Shown here piece after piece: positions 40,597 to 54,204 of a DNA stretch of 64,000 nucleotides. The notes beneath the pieces were generated by a model. It did not search any database and was not told the origin of the DNA. It worked only from the letters and a program-made list of their open reading frames with translations. Origin of the DNA: Oscarella lobularis (taxonomy: Eukaryota > Porifera > Homoscleromorpha > Homosclerophorida > Oscarellidae); assembly GCF_947507565.1 (NCBI RefSeq), contig NC_089188.1:2108001-2172000 (forward strand), given 5' to 3'. Every line of letters begins with the position of its first letter. The first letter of the stretch is position 1. Position numbers and translations under genes: made by a program.

Positions 40597-41939
40597 TTAG
40601 CTATTTCGTTCTAAAAAGGCGGCTATCTCATCCACGGCGTTAGCAGCGGCGTCGACTCCCACATAAGGACCAACGTAATTGAAAAACGAGTGCGGTGCTT
40701 CGTAGCTTTTCTCCTCCACGTGACCCCCGGCTTTTCGAATCCGTTTCGCAAGCAATTCCGCTTCGGACTGGAGAACATCCAAGGACGAAGTAATAACCAA
40801 CGTCGGTGAAAATCCGTGCATTGATTTGGCTGCGAGGGGCAAAAGAGATGGGTCCAATAAGGCAGATTCGAATTCTGATGGGGGAGCGTCAAGTGAATGC
40901 CGAGCCAATTGGTCTTCGCTCAAACCCAACTCCCAACGTCTATTAAGCAGTTCTTCGGCTGTATTTCGCGACAAGACGCGCCCATTTGCGAGCGGCTCAA
41001 GCAAACGCAAATCTCCGGCGACGTACAATGACGCTGCCATGGTGACCATCTGTTTGGTGATTAATACCGTTCGATCGTTGGAGTAAGAAGAAAATCCAAA
41101 ATAGACGCACTGGAGAATGGGAAAGACGAGAATTTGAGCGCGCAGCGGACGAAGTCGTTCGGCGCGACGTCGCAGGGCGACGGAAAGGACGAGCCCGCCG
41201 CCGGAACTGTCGCCCAACGTGGAAATTCGATTGGGATCAATACCCAATTCGTCCGCCTGTTGAACGACGGCTTCGGTGACGTCGAAACAATCGTCGACGG
41301 CCGCCGGAAAAATGTGCTCGGGCGAGAGACGATAGCTAGGATAAAGAGACGACTATCATAGATGAGAGCATTCCAAAGGGTTACAACGATTAATCTTGGA
41401 CAATTACGGTATTAGCTGCTAGCCTCGCTCTTTATACGACTCACTTTACGAATACGACGACGGCTTTCGCTTTGACGGCGACCTGCGCCGCGACGGCGCC
41501 GTGCGAATAAATGGATCCGAGATACCAGCCTCCGCCGTGGAGATAAACCACGCCGCGGGGGCGGTGGTCGGCGTCACGGTTGCTCGCCGGCGGTCGAAAG
41601 ATCGTCACCGAAACGCCGCCGAGCGTTCGATTCTCGGGTCGCCCGTGGGGTAGGATGAGTCGGATAGGGGGCGAGGAGGCGAAGAAGCGACAGAGATGGG
41701 GAAGGCTGATGAGACCGATGTTGTCCAGAGCCAGTTTCCAGAACGTCTAAGGGAAAGGCGCTCGTTTTCGCGAGCGCGGGGTCGGCGACTTTCTTTTTTT
41801 TTACCGGAACTGTTACGATCTCCGAGATGTAGAAAATGAACCTTTCCCGTAGTGGCATTGATTGTGGATAGCGCGGAAATGTCGTGTAGACGTAGACGAG
41901 CCAAAGAAGGAAGACAATAGAGAGCACGTAGCAAAACAT
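40597..41939 (-). CDS. AADAC-like: Arylacetamide deacetylase-like esterase (hormone-sensitive-lipase family)
   Basis: Membrane-anchored serine hydrolase of the alpha/beta-hydrolase fold that cleaves ester or amide bonds of small lipids or xenobiotics; the exact substrate is unknown. The N-terminus, MFCYVLSIVFLLWLVYVYTT, is a signal-anchor of the type II ER membrane kind. The oxyanion-hole motif YLHGGGWYLGS lies at about 41520-41555 and the nucleophile motif GDSSGGG at about 41197-41214. The acid and histidine lie in the C-terminal part, with His in YEAPHSFFNY near 40690. The protein ends EIAAFLERNS at 40597. The first exon, a second at about 41570-41757 and the long last exon are separated by introns near 41760-41805 and 41340-41450. 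The length of about 400 residues fits the AADAC group. The symbol is given by family, not by orthology. Confidence 0.85.
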
Positions 41940-42067
41940 ATCGTCGGCGCACTGTACTTCGTCCGGTCATGTGAGCGATGAGGATACGTGACGAAATGCG
42001 ATCAGTATACTACGCTATGTGCGACAAAACAAAAAATGTGCTCACAGTATTTTTTCTGCATTTTGCT

Positions 42068-44823
<2,756 letters not shown>

Positions 44824-46424
44824 ATGAAAATGATGTATCCGACGGGTCGCGTGCGTGCGCACGCCTTCGATCGTCGACGCGACTGCGCGATAGGCGTTCT
44901 CCTGCATCGACGCCCAAAAGGAGCGATGGCCCTGCCGACGACTCGCGGCGGCGCCGGCACGGCGTCGACGGGTCGCCAAGACTCCGTCGTACACGTTCGC
45001 GCCGACTCGGACTCCTATCTCGAAGCGCTTTTCAACCATCTCGTAGATCCGGCCAAAGCGCCCAATCTGAGACAACGGAACTTACCCCCCTTACGTCAAC
45101 GCAATCTCCCCGAGTCTTTTTTCTCGCAGGCGCCCGGGAGCGGCGCCGGCGCCGTCGTCAACAACCATCACAGTCGCGACAACTCCGCCGATTCGGGCTA
45201 CACGACGACGACAGCGAACGGAACCCAAGCGCTACGTGGTAAGGCGACAAAAATATACACGGAGGAGACACCCGTTTCCGGTGGCCATCTTTTTTTCTCC
45301 TAACAATCGCTTTGCCTTGTCTTAGCGTCGACGAACGGCGGAGTCATGCACGCGCGTTCCCACTCCATGCCCGGTTCGCTCCCGCAGACCATTCATCGTC
45401 GCACGGCGTCGAACGAAGCGCTACGTCCTCTCGCGCCACCTCCGCCTTCGTCGACGTCCGCCGCTATCGGGGCGGCGACGACGGCGAATAATCGCTCGCT
45501 CTTTCTTCCCGGACATCAAATCGTCGACGTCGACGACGCGCTCGGCGAACTGCCGTCTAATTGGTCGATGGCGCGCACGGACTCGGGTCAAAAGTACTTC
45601 ATAAAGTAAGTAAAAACGATCGCCGTGGGGGGGGGGGGGGGGGGGAGAGACGAGAGACCCCCCGCGCGCGCGTGCGCGACCACGAAAAAAAAACGCGCGC
45701 TTTCCCTCCCTCTAGCCATACAACCAAAGCGACGACGTGGCAGGATCCGCGTAATCGAGGCATTCTTCCGCCTTCTTCTTCGGCGGCTGCCGCTGCCGCC
45801 GCGGCGGCGGCGATGGCGGCCGCTTCCGCCACTTCAGTGCCACCGCCGCCACCGCCGCACGGACCGATGCAGAATTCGCCCGCTCTCACTTCCGGTCAGA
45901 CGCCTTTGCCTGATGGGTGGGAACAAGCGATCACCGGCGACGGATTAACCTATTTTATCAATCATCACGATCAGTCAACCACGTGGACTGACCCGCGTAC
46001 GCTTATTCCCGGAAGCGGTGGCGGCGGACCGGCGATGGGGGGCGCCGTCTCAGCCAATCAACGCGCCGGTCTGCGATTGATGCCCAATGGAGGCAGCGCG
46101 CATCAAACGGCATCGCCCATGTATTCACAAATTCAGTCTCGTCAGCAATTTCAGCAACGAATCAAAATCCAGCGTCTCCAGCAGGAGCGCGCTATGATGA
46201 AACTGCAGCGCGAGCGCGAGATGCTCATGAAGCAGCACCACGAGTTGCTTCAGTATGAAATGAGATTGAAGTCGTATCTCACGGAAGATGGTCCAGGAGT
46301 TCACGCGCGTGATCCGCTCATGTCTTCAGCCTATCATAGCAGAGAGAGCTCGGCGGATTACAGCATGGGCAGGTCGACGCCAAATGCAAGTGGTTATCTT
46401 GGAGGCGGTCGTCAAGGCGGCGGC

Positions 46425-46460
<36 letters not shown>

Positions 46461-46811
46461 AGTCACGAGACCCCGGGACTTTTAGATTCGTCGTTTGAAG
46501 AGCTGGGAATCACTGATCCGGAGAGCGTCGATCCGAATGGACATGCAACGAGTTTGAGTCCAGCTTTGGCTGCCTCCGCGTCTCAAGGTCAGATGATGCA
46601 GTATAATATGAATATGGCCTCGATGCAGATGCCCGGCGGAATGCTACACGATTTGCTCGATTCCATGGATGGGACGAACGTCGACCCGGGATCTGATATG
46701 GGACAAGCGATGGAAACGGAAGAGACGCTGAGTCCCGAATTGCTTTCTGACGTCCAGTCCCTGTTGTCAACGGCAACCGATGCAAGTCTCCTTCAGCCAG
46801 AGGGTTTTTAG
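44824..46811 (+). CDS. YAP1: YAP transcriptional co-activator (Hippo pathway, Yorkie/YAP homologue)
   Basis: Nuclear co-activator of TEAD factors that is held in the cytosol by Hippo-pathway phosphorylation. Exon 1 carries the TEAD-binding segment VVHVRADSDSYLEALFNHLV (about 44986-45045) and the PNLRQRNLPESFF loop region. Exon 2 has MHARSHSMPGSL, the HxRxxS LATS site equal to human Ser127 with a 14-3-3 type context, then NLP-like RRTASNEALR. WW domain 1 (LPSNWSMARTDSGQKYFIN) is split by a 110 bp intron (45606-45715) and closes with HTTKATTWQDPR. WW domain 2 is whole at about 45906-45998. A coiled-coil stretch (QQFQQRIKIQRLQQERAMM) and an acidic Ser/Met-rich activation region follow, with a poly-Gly run. 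The end is LLQPEGF with TAG at 46811, not the usual PDZ-binding end. An ATG at 44926 is an alternative start. Confidence 0.93.
45627..45645 (+). repeat. Poly-G run in the WW1 intron of YAP
   Basis: 19 consecutive G residues close to the 5' splice site (donor at 45606) of the intron that splits WW domain 1. G-runs near donors can act as intronic splicing enhancers; that role here is only an inference. Confidence 0.85.
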
Positions 46812-47075
46812 ACGGTTTTTCTCTATAGCAGGGTCTGTCATTTTAGAGTAGCTTATGTACTAGATACGTGCACACGTGCGCACGCATACGTTTCTACGCA
46901 ATCTTTTAACTTTTAGGAGGAAAAAAACGCACTGCAGCATTCCACGTTAGCGTGCCATTTGATTTCATTGATTTTTAGATAAGTAATTATGTTTTTGCTT
47001 TGTACACTTAGTTAATTTCAGGACATATAAGCAGTGTGTTGCGTACTCCCATCAAATCGCGCATTTTCCCCCCCG

Positions 47076-50000
47076 TCATACCAGCGTTACGGATGATCGG
47101 CCCAGTGAACGGCCAACGACTTTGAGACCAAATTTTCGTTTTTTAACCGGAGTCCCTTTATCAGCCGCGTCCTTAACAGGAAAGGAAATCGGATAAATAA
47201 CTCTTTGATCGCACATACACGCGCGTGTATATAATATATACCTCTGCTTGGGAAAATACTGGACTGCCAACGGATTTCATGCTGGCTCTGATAGACCTTT
47301 TCGATGTTTTGCTCAAGTGCTGCGACAGGGCTCTTCGAACTCTTTTCGCCTTATGTTTCGCTCCTCTAGGGGATGCTACTACTACTGGCTGGCGAAAATA
47401 CGTGAAAAATACCTGAAAGCTCTGTGTAGCGTCTTGTGTCGGCTCGAGCTTCCAGTTCCTTTTTCCGCGTGGCTAGTCGTTCGCTTACCGAGCATATCGA
47501 GCAGCTGCAAACCGTCGACGCACTTGATACAGCCATCCTACGAAAATAAACAGATATCTGGTGGTTTGTAGTTCTGAGAAAATCGCCGTTTTACCGGAGA
47601 GGTGAAGCCGCCGCCGGCGCCGCCTGTCAATATTATTTGTTGTTGGAATTGCTGAAGAAGCTGTGACTTGGTGAGAGGAGACGGCTGGGAGAGACGAAAG
47701 ACGAGAACCCTCTCGTTGAGCTCGGCCGCAGATCGCGTCACCAGACCAAACAGATCGGAAAAGTCTAAGGAGGTAAAGACGTCATAATGACTCATTGGAC
47801 CTTCGCTTGAAACTAAAACCACCGAACACACACCTCACTCTAATAAAAACATCTGTTCGGAACTAAGATACGTCTTAGGGATGAAGGGGCCCCCTACTTT
47901 CATATGGTACATGTACCTACCGTCAGTGTCCTTGATATCGAGCAAAGCCTTGATGTAGGGCAATTGTATGAAGTCTAGATGTTTGTACTCTTTGACGGCA
48001 CTTGCTCGTATGGGACTGGGAATCCAACTGGCGCGTCTTTTGGCAATCTGGTGGGCTATGCGTGAATTTTTTGTTGTATAAGGGATGAGCGTTTCGTACC
48101 TCGCAACTGTCGGACAGCAAGAACAGAGTAACAAACTCTCCCTTGCTTCCTAAATTCTCTCCCACTTCGAATGCGTCGATTTTCATGACGAAACTTCGCT
48201 GGGCTGAAAGAACGTCGGCCTTGTGCGCACCACAGAAAAAATAAAATAAATTAATTAAAAATTCCTTCTTGTCGCACCGGGCATCCTTCAATTTCCGCCA
48301 TCATTTCAAACAACTGCATTTGATTTTCGGTCTTGCGTTTATCCTCGTTGATGTGACTGGTGAATTTTTCGAATAGGATTTAAAATAATTAATCATTAAA
48401 TCATTACCTGACGACTGTCTTCACTTTGGCTATTGCCTCCTCCAAAGTAGCTCTCTGCTTCATACTTTCAGGCGTATGTTTCAGCAATTCTAGCCAACCC
48501 CACTAGACTCTAGACAAATTCAAATTTCTCTATGTACACTACCCTGCAATAGAAGTATGATTCTCGGTATCCTTTGGACGGGAACGATGAGCAATTCGGC
48601 CAATGTCTGACGGCCGCATTGAGGCTTGCTATAATTCCACTACAATTCATTTTCAAGAATTTTGTTCGCTTGTTCTCTTTCAGGTGTCTTACCTTGAGAA
48701 AGGCCAAAAATCTTGGATACTGCTTCTCGCAATCTCGTATTCGTTTCTTAGTCATCTCGAAAAAATTGACGAATTTGGGATAAACTTTCGAGAAATTGTC
48801 GCTCTACCAAAAAGACATGAAAAAATCGATTATTTTCCATACGCAATACTCACGTGTTCCAAAACGACGGTGCCCAAGTCCGTGTCAGCCGACCACAATT
48901 CCATAGCACAGGAAAGCGACTCCATAAAGGCAGCGTGAACTTTCAAAATGTCAGGGATACTAGAAAAGATCGCCTTCACGTCTTCGAGTGGCAATATGGG
49001 TCCGCCTCGTTGCGACGAACTTTCCAGTGGCTCCTTGAACACCTAAAGAAAGAAATAAGACCTGATCAAGGATACATTATTATTATTATTATTATTACCG
49101 TTAATATGACGTCAAGGATAGTGACGTAATTTCGCTCAGTCTGCAACAGTTCACTGGCAATTTGTCGACGAGCCATCTCGTGTTTTTCCGTGTCTGATGT
49201 TTTCTCAGTCGACGACGTGTTATCGACACCGGGAACGGTGCTCACAACCCTCAAGTGATCCTTACTTCTCGCTGCCAACAAAACTCAAAATTCCCCTCCC
49301 CAAATATATCATTTTCTCCCTCACCGCCCGGAAGTGAAGTGAGAGAAACAATCGACGCTTCGAGAAGCGAGCCCAATACGTCCGCAGTGGAATTCATCGC
49401 CGAATTCTCCGCGTCTTCATCGTCGAACGAAGCGCCGCAGATCGAGCGCCTCTTGCGCTGAAATCGCGCCGCCTCCAGCCCGCCCAGATTGCCCAGAACG
49501 CTACGTATGTCCCTCGCCGTTCGACGCGATCTGCTGCGCGTACAGGGGCTACTCGAATCCTAAGCCACGCGCGTCAAAAAAAGAACTAAACTGAATTAGG
49601 AAAAATCACGCCTTATTCAGTCGATAAAATGACTCATCAGCGCAGGCTGCCATAGCAACGCTTTCCCAGAACCACTGCAGATAATATATAATGTATAACC
49701 TATTAGGGGTTCCCATGTGTGTATTATTACATCTTGTTTGACTACGGCGACTTGACTGGGATGACGTAAGCCGGCGGCGGCGGCGTCTTCCTCGCTCATT
49801 ACGACGATATGCGTGCATGCCGAGTCTTTGGGATCGACGACTTGACCTCCTGTAAAAAAATAGAGACTTCGATTTTTTAATTTTCCGCGTGACTGAGACG
49901 GGGTGTGACCGTTGGAACGTGTTATCTCTTCCATGTGCTGTTTTTCCTCGAGCGGGAAGCCGACGAAGCCGAGATGGCAGTTGCAAAAAGGCGACTGCTT

Positions 50001-51082
50001 CCAAGCGTTCTGAAATCGCAAAGAGCTAATAATCAAATAAAAGAAATACAGCCATGGAACTCGCCATCGACTCTTCAGTAGCGCGAAAATCCCTACGAGT
50101 ATGTATGTGTATAAAGTATTGCCAAATTCGATTTTCATATTATTGTACCGGTTTTTTCTGTGCTCCCAGCACTTGTGCAGCCATTCAGCGCTCATGATCG
50201 GCAGTCCAAGCGCCACAGCAGCCTTAATTAAAATTAATTATTAGAATACCAATCTTTCATTTTATTTACCCGGTATTTATCCCCTGAGACTGTCTTCGAT
50301 ATCAAGTGAGTCACCTTGGTGCCAAAGTCCTTCTTCACACTTCCACCCATGAAGTGTACAAGATGACACAAGCGGGTCTATGTATATACATAGAAAATGA
50401 TTTTTTTTTGGAGCCTTTTGCTTATAACCAGTTCGTCCCTTGACTTGAATCCTGTAAAGCAGACGTCAAGGCCTTCCATGGCGTTGCAATAGACAGGACG
50501 AGAACTACGTGGCAATCTCTGGAAAAAATTATTCAAAGCCACGTGACTAATTATTCAATACTCAGATATTTACCTTGTCAGATTTTGCAGCATCGATGAC
50601 GCATGACGGTCCAAGTATCCTAAACGATATTTATTTATTGCATTACACATTCGGCCGTTAATTTTAGACCTTTGTTTTGACGAAAAAAGGGAAGAAAATA
50701 CGGCTCCGTCGAATGGATCGCATACGTATACGAAATTCGACTCTTCGTCGTCATTTTCATCAAAAACTCGCATAGGAATGCCAAGAAGCTGATCGAAATA
50801 ATAAACAGGTTCGTTTTTTCGAAAGGGGCCCCCCTCTTTCGTACTCGAATTGCATCCAATAACTCTACGTTTTCCTCCGCTTCGTTGCCGACCAGACAGA
50901 AAGCACCTAGAATTGTGGCGTTAGGCAATCGATGTCGTTATTCTGTAGGAAAACGTACCGATTGCGGCTAGTTCCTTTGCTTTTCGCTGCTTCTCTTTGT
51001 CGAAAACAACGGGAACTCGTTGGACAACTAGTTTCGGATTAGGATAGTCGATTTCCATCGCGTTTTCGTCCGAGGACGTCAT
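47076..51082 (-). CDS. ECT2: ECT2/Pebble Rho guanine nucleotide exchange factor
   Basis: RhoA activator of cytokinesis. The N-terminus MTSSDENAMEIDYPNPKL (ATG at 51082) leads into three BRCT-type units: LVGNEAEENVELLDAIR to RILGPSCV at about 50570-50930; GLDVCFTGFKSRDELVRLV and GGSVKKDFGTKVTHLI to the MSAEWLHKCWEHR segment at about 50180-50480; and NCHLGFVGFP to KQDWFWESVAM at about 49650-50000. A basic Ser-rich linker at about 49390-49560 precedes the DH domain, which begins ARRQIASELLQTERNYVTIL (about 49130-49180) and continues through FKEPLESSSQRGGP. The PH domain follows at about 47580-48140 (HYDVFTSLDFSDLFGL). The C-terminus has KHKAKRVRRALSQHLSKTSK, like the basic tail of animal ECT2, and ends GRSSVTLV with TGA at 47076. 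An intron holds an ATT microsatellite (49076-49097). Confidence 0.92.
49076..49097. repeat. ATT trinucleotide microsatellite
   Basis: About seven ATT units in an ECT2 intron. Confidence 0.9.
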
Positions 51083-51175
51083 TTTGAACTCTTCGACGAA
51101 AGTGCGCAAGCGCAGCTGTAATCACCAATCACGCGACGTCTCGTGTGCGCAGAACCGCGTAGAACCGAGACCGCG
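51083..51175. promoter_or_regulatory. Bidirectional promoter of ECT2 and COG6
   Basis: The start codons of ECT2 (minus, 51082) and COG6 (plus, 51176) lie about 93 bp apart. This segment must hold both core promoters, or the two 5' UTRs overlap. It is GC-rich, with several CG dinucleotides and a TTGCGCAC-like site near 51103-51110, and has no clear TATA box. Confidence 0.6.
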
Positions 51176-54060
51176 ATGACGGACGAAGCAAATCCGCTTT
51201 CGCGAAAATTAGCCAAAGTCCTAAGCACGAGACTAGATGGAGACAAGGCGAGTCAAAAAACAAAACCTGCAGTTGCACTCACCCAAGCTCCTATCTCTCT
51301 TCCTCCAAGGATATGATGGAAGCACTCAAAGGCCTATCGCTCTTCTTCACGGAAAACACGCTCAAAAGTCGACGAAGCCTTCGCAGCGACATCGAACGTC
51401 GATCGTTGACAATAAACGAGGAATTCGCTCGCGAATTCGGCCAAATCAAGGAGGTGGGATCGCGCCTCCGTCACATCGCACGCGAAACCTCGACCCGTGT
51501 GCCGTAGGGTCTCGTCGCAATCGAAGCCGAAGTGAAGCAAATGAGCGAAGTTTGCGAAGACATGAAAACGAGACTGCGAGTGAGAAAAAGCGTCGTTTCT
51601 GACGTCATCAGACGTAGAATGTGGGCGTAGGCGGCGAAGGAACACACGGCGGATTTGATGAGACAAACGACGGATATACAATTGGAAAGGTCGAAGAAAT
51701 AATTGATGATCGAGAAATTCCTAATTAAAGTTTGCTTCAGTCAAAATCTTGAATTGCGTTCGGACGTTGCATCCGCTTACCTGAGTCACTTCCAGCTCGA
51801 ACAGGATGAACTCGAAGCGCTGAAAACGGCCTTATCTGCCGATATAACGATGGTACACTATAGGAAAGTTGCACAGTGTCTCTAAGGTACCTTGGATTTT
51901 TAGAATTTCTTTAAAGCTCTTGAGAAAGTAAAATCCATTCATTCCAAATGTCATATTCTTCTTCGAAACAACCAGCAACGCACAGGGTACTGACTGAGTG
52001 AAAACAACCTCCCATTTATAGATATTTTTATACCCAGTCTCGAGATAATGGAAGCAATGGCACTCCACGAAGAATCGGCTTACGAACGGCTCTACAGATG
52101 GACTCAGCGTTAGAATCGAAGCATTTAACAGGAGAAAATCGAGTACCCCATGCATTCTAGAACAATGTCGTGGACTGACAACGGACGTTCCCGAAGTATC
52201 ACCCGCATTTAGTCACGCACTCAAAGCCCTAAACGATAGAACAGTTCTATATAAGTAATTTAGTAAGAGAGAAAAAAGTCGTCTTGCCTTTATGCATTGT
52301 ATCTAAGATATTCGCTGGACGAGATGGCTTCAGCGAGAAGAGCTGCAGTGGTTCGTATGTTCATAGACGCGCTAACACGAGGGGGAGGTGAGAACGAGGC
52401 TATCTAGAATAAAATTCGAACAAGGAATGCGATTTTCTAAAGGTTCTAGTGGTACCTCGCGTCCCATTGAACTTCACTCCCACGATCCACTTCGGTATTC
52501 TTATAAATATCCGGCGTCTAAGTATTAATACGTTGCGTTTTATCTGAGGTACGTTGGAGATATGCTCGCGTGGATTCACCAAGCTTTCGTGTCGGAGAAA
52601 GAACTCTTAATGACTCTTCTTTCCAATCGTAAGGATCACCAAGGTAGGGTTCTCTTGTATCTTTTTTCCCTCGTACATATTCTGATAATTAAAAAGAAGA
52701 GAGCCCTGTTCCGTCAATGCTGTCTTACGTGTCAGAAGGAATGAGTAGGCCGCTAAAGGCAAGCCTTTAAAAAAAGCCCCTTTTCTCCCCCTTTTTGAAT
52801 AGTTTAATCTAAAGGTGAGAGTGGAGCAAATTCTTGCGTCGGAACACGGCGCTCCTGTCCTCTACAAAATAGCCAACCTTCTTCAGTTCTACGAGCAAAC
52901 CATAGGGTAGAGAATTCCAATGCAGTTTTACGAGAATAAAATCACCTAGGAGATCATTTCAGACTAGTGGGCATGAGTAAAATTCTGGCGGAATTACACG
53001 GACTCACAATGAAGATGTTCTTCAGTAGCTTGAACCACTACGCGACCGAATTAACCGATAAGGTAATGAGGGATTTCTAGAAGGAACTTTCCTCTTATCC
53101 GTATACACTAGATTGAGTTGCCTTCAGCTGACCTGAACCCGTGTACCGCAGTAAACAAAACCATGACGCTATTGACAGACATATTGCAGTCGCATGACGT
53201 ATCAGTGACGCCTATGGACGAGAAGCAAGCCCAATTGCAAAAAGTGATATACACAAAAAATGTAGAGAAAAGCTCACCTTGTTTTTATTTATTAGGTGTT
53301 GTCTAGTGCACTAGATCCTCTGATTCAAGCGTGTTCTTTGTCTGCGTCTGGACTGGCCGCCGCTGACATGGCTGTTTATATGATAAATTGTATTTATTTG
53401 ATACAGAACACGCTTGCTCTGTACGAGTCTGCCGATCACCAGCTAGAAATGCTCAAAGCGCAGGTTCACATATCAGCACTGCAAAGAAACGAAATCTAGT
53501 TAATAATCGTAATATAGACGGATGCTCACATGGATACAGTTATTCACGAGCAAGCTTCGTACATGCTGGGCAAATGTGGACTGGCGAGAGCTCACTTGGC
53601 TATCGAGGAGCAGCAGAAAACAAAAGTGAGTAAACACGCGTACCAGAAATTGTGGTAGAGGACTTGGATTTTCTCTCAGGAGCCTTTGTCAAGTATGCCA
53701 GGTATGGATGCCGAGTCTCTTCGGGCAACTATGGTACGAAGAACCAAGTTTTCTCCAGGCCTTTGAATCGGATTTTCTGCAGGTCCAGTTTGATTCGTAC
53801 CTCTCTGTTCCGGATTCTCTTATCCTGCCACAGTGCCATTGCCTCTCCAGTGCAAGACTCAGGTTCTACCTCAAAGTTTCAACTAAGACTCCACGATTTT
53901 TTCTACTAGAGAGGCGTCGTACAAGGAGGCAGCTAATATGCTCTGTAACGCTTACGAGGCCATCCACAAAGCCGTGACGGAGCCGGCAAACGGCTATTCG
54001 GATCCAGGCGGCTATTGTTTACTTCGGACGCCGGACCAAGTCGCTCAACTCCTAGGGTAA
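51176..54060 (+). CDS. COG6: Conserved oligomeric Golgi complex subunit 6
   Basis: Subunit of the COG tethering complex that guides retrograde vesicles within the Golgi. Exon 1 encodes [19 protein letters not shown] up to GDK. It joins through a GC-AG intron (donor GCGAGT at 51248) to [20 protein letters not shown]. Further exons give [69 protein letters not shown]-like sequence, [19 protein letters not shown], a [18 protein letters not shown] segment, [18 protein letters not shown]-like sequence and [20 protein letters not shown]. The end is [13 protein letters not shown] with TAA at 54060. The order and the ending match COG6 of other animals over the whole length of about 640 residues. No truncation is seen. 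The gene converges on RPB1, whose stop is 145 bp away. Confidence 0.95.
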
Positions 54061-54204
54061 AAAAAAGAGAACTGAAGCGCTGTAAGAATTTTATTCTACC
54101 TCAAACCTGATAACCAAGAACAGTTCAACGATTTCTAAAAATAAAAATCACCAACATGCGCAAACAAAACAAAACGAACTAGATTAGCACAAACGCAACA
54201 AATC

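Noticed and set aside
45625-45948. Arg/Pro-rich and Ala-rich alternative frames over YAP exon 3
   Set aside because: The third frame carries both WW domains and joins in phase with its neighbours. The other frames reflect GC-rich repeats.
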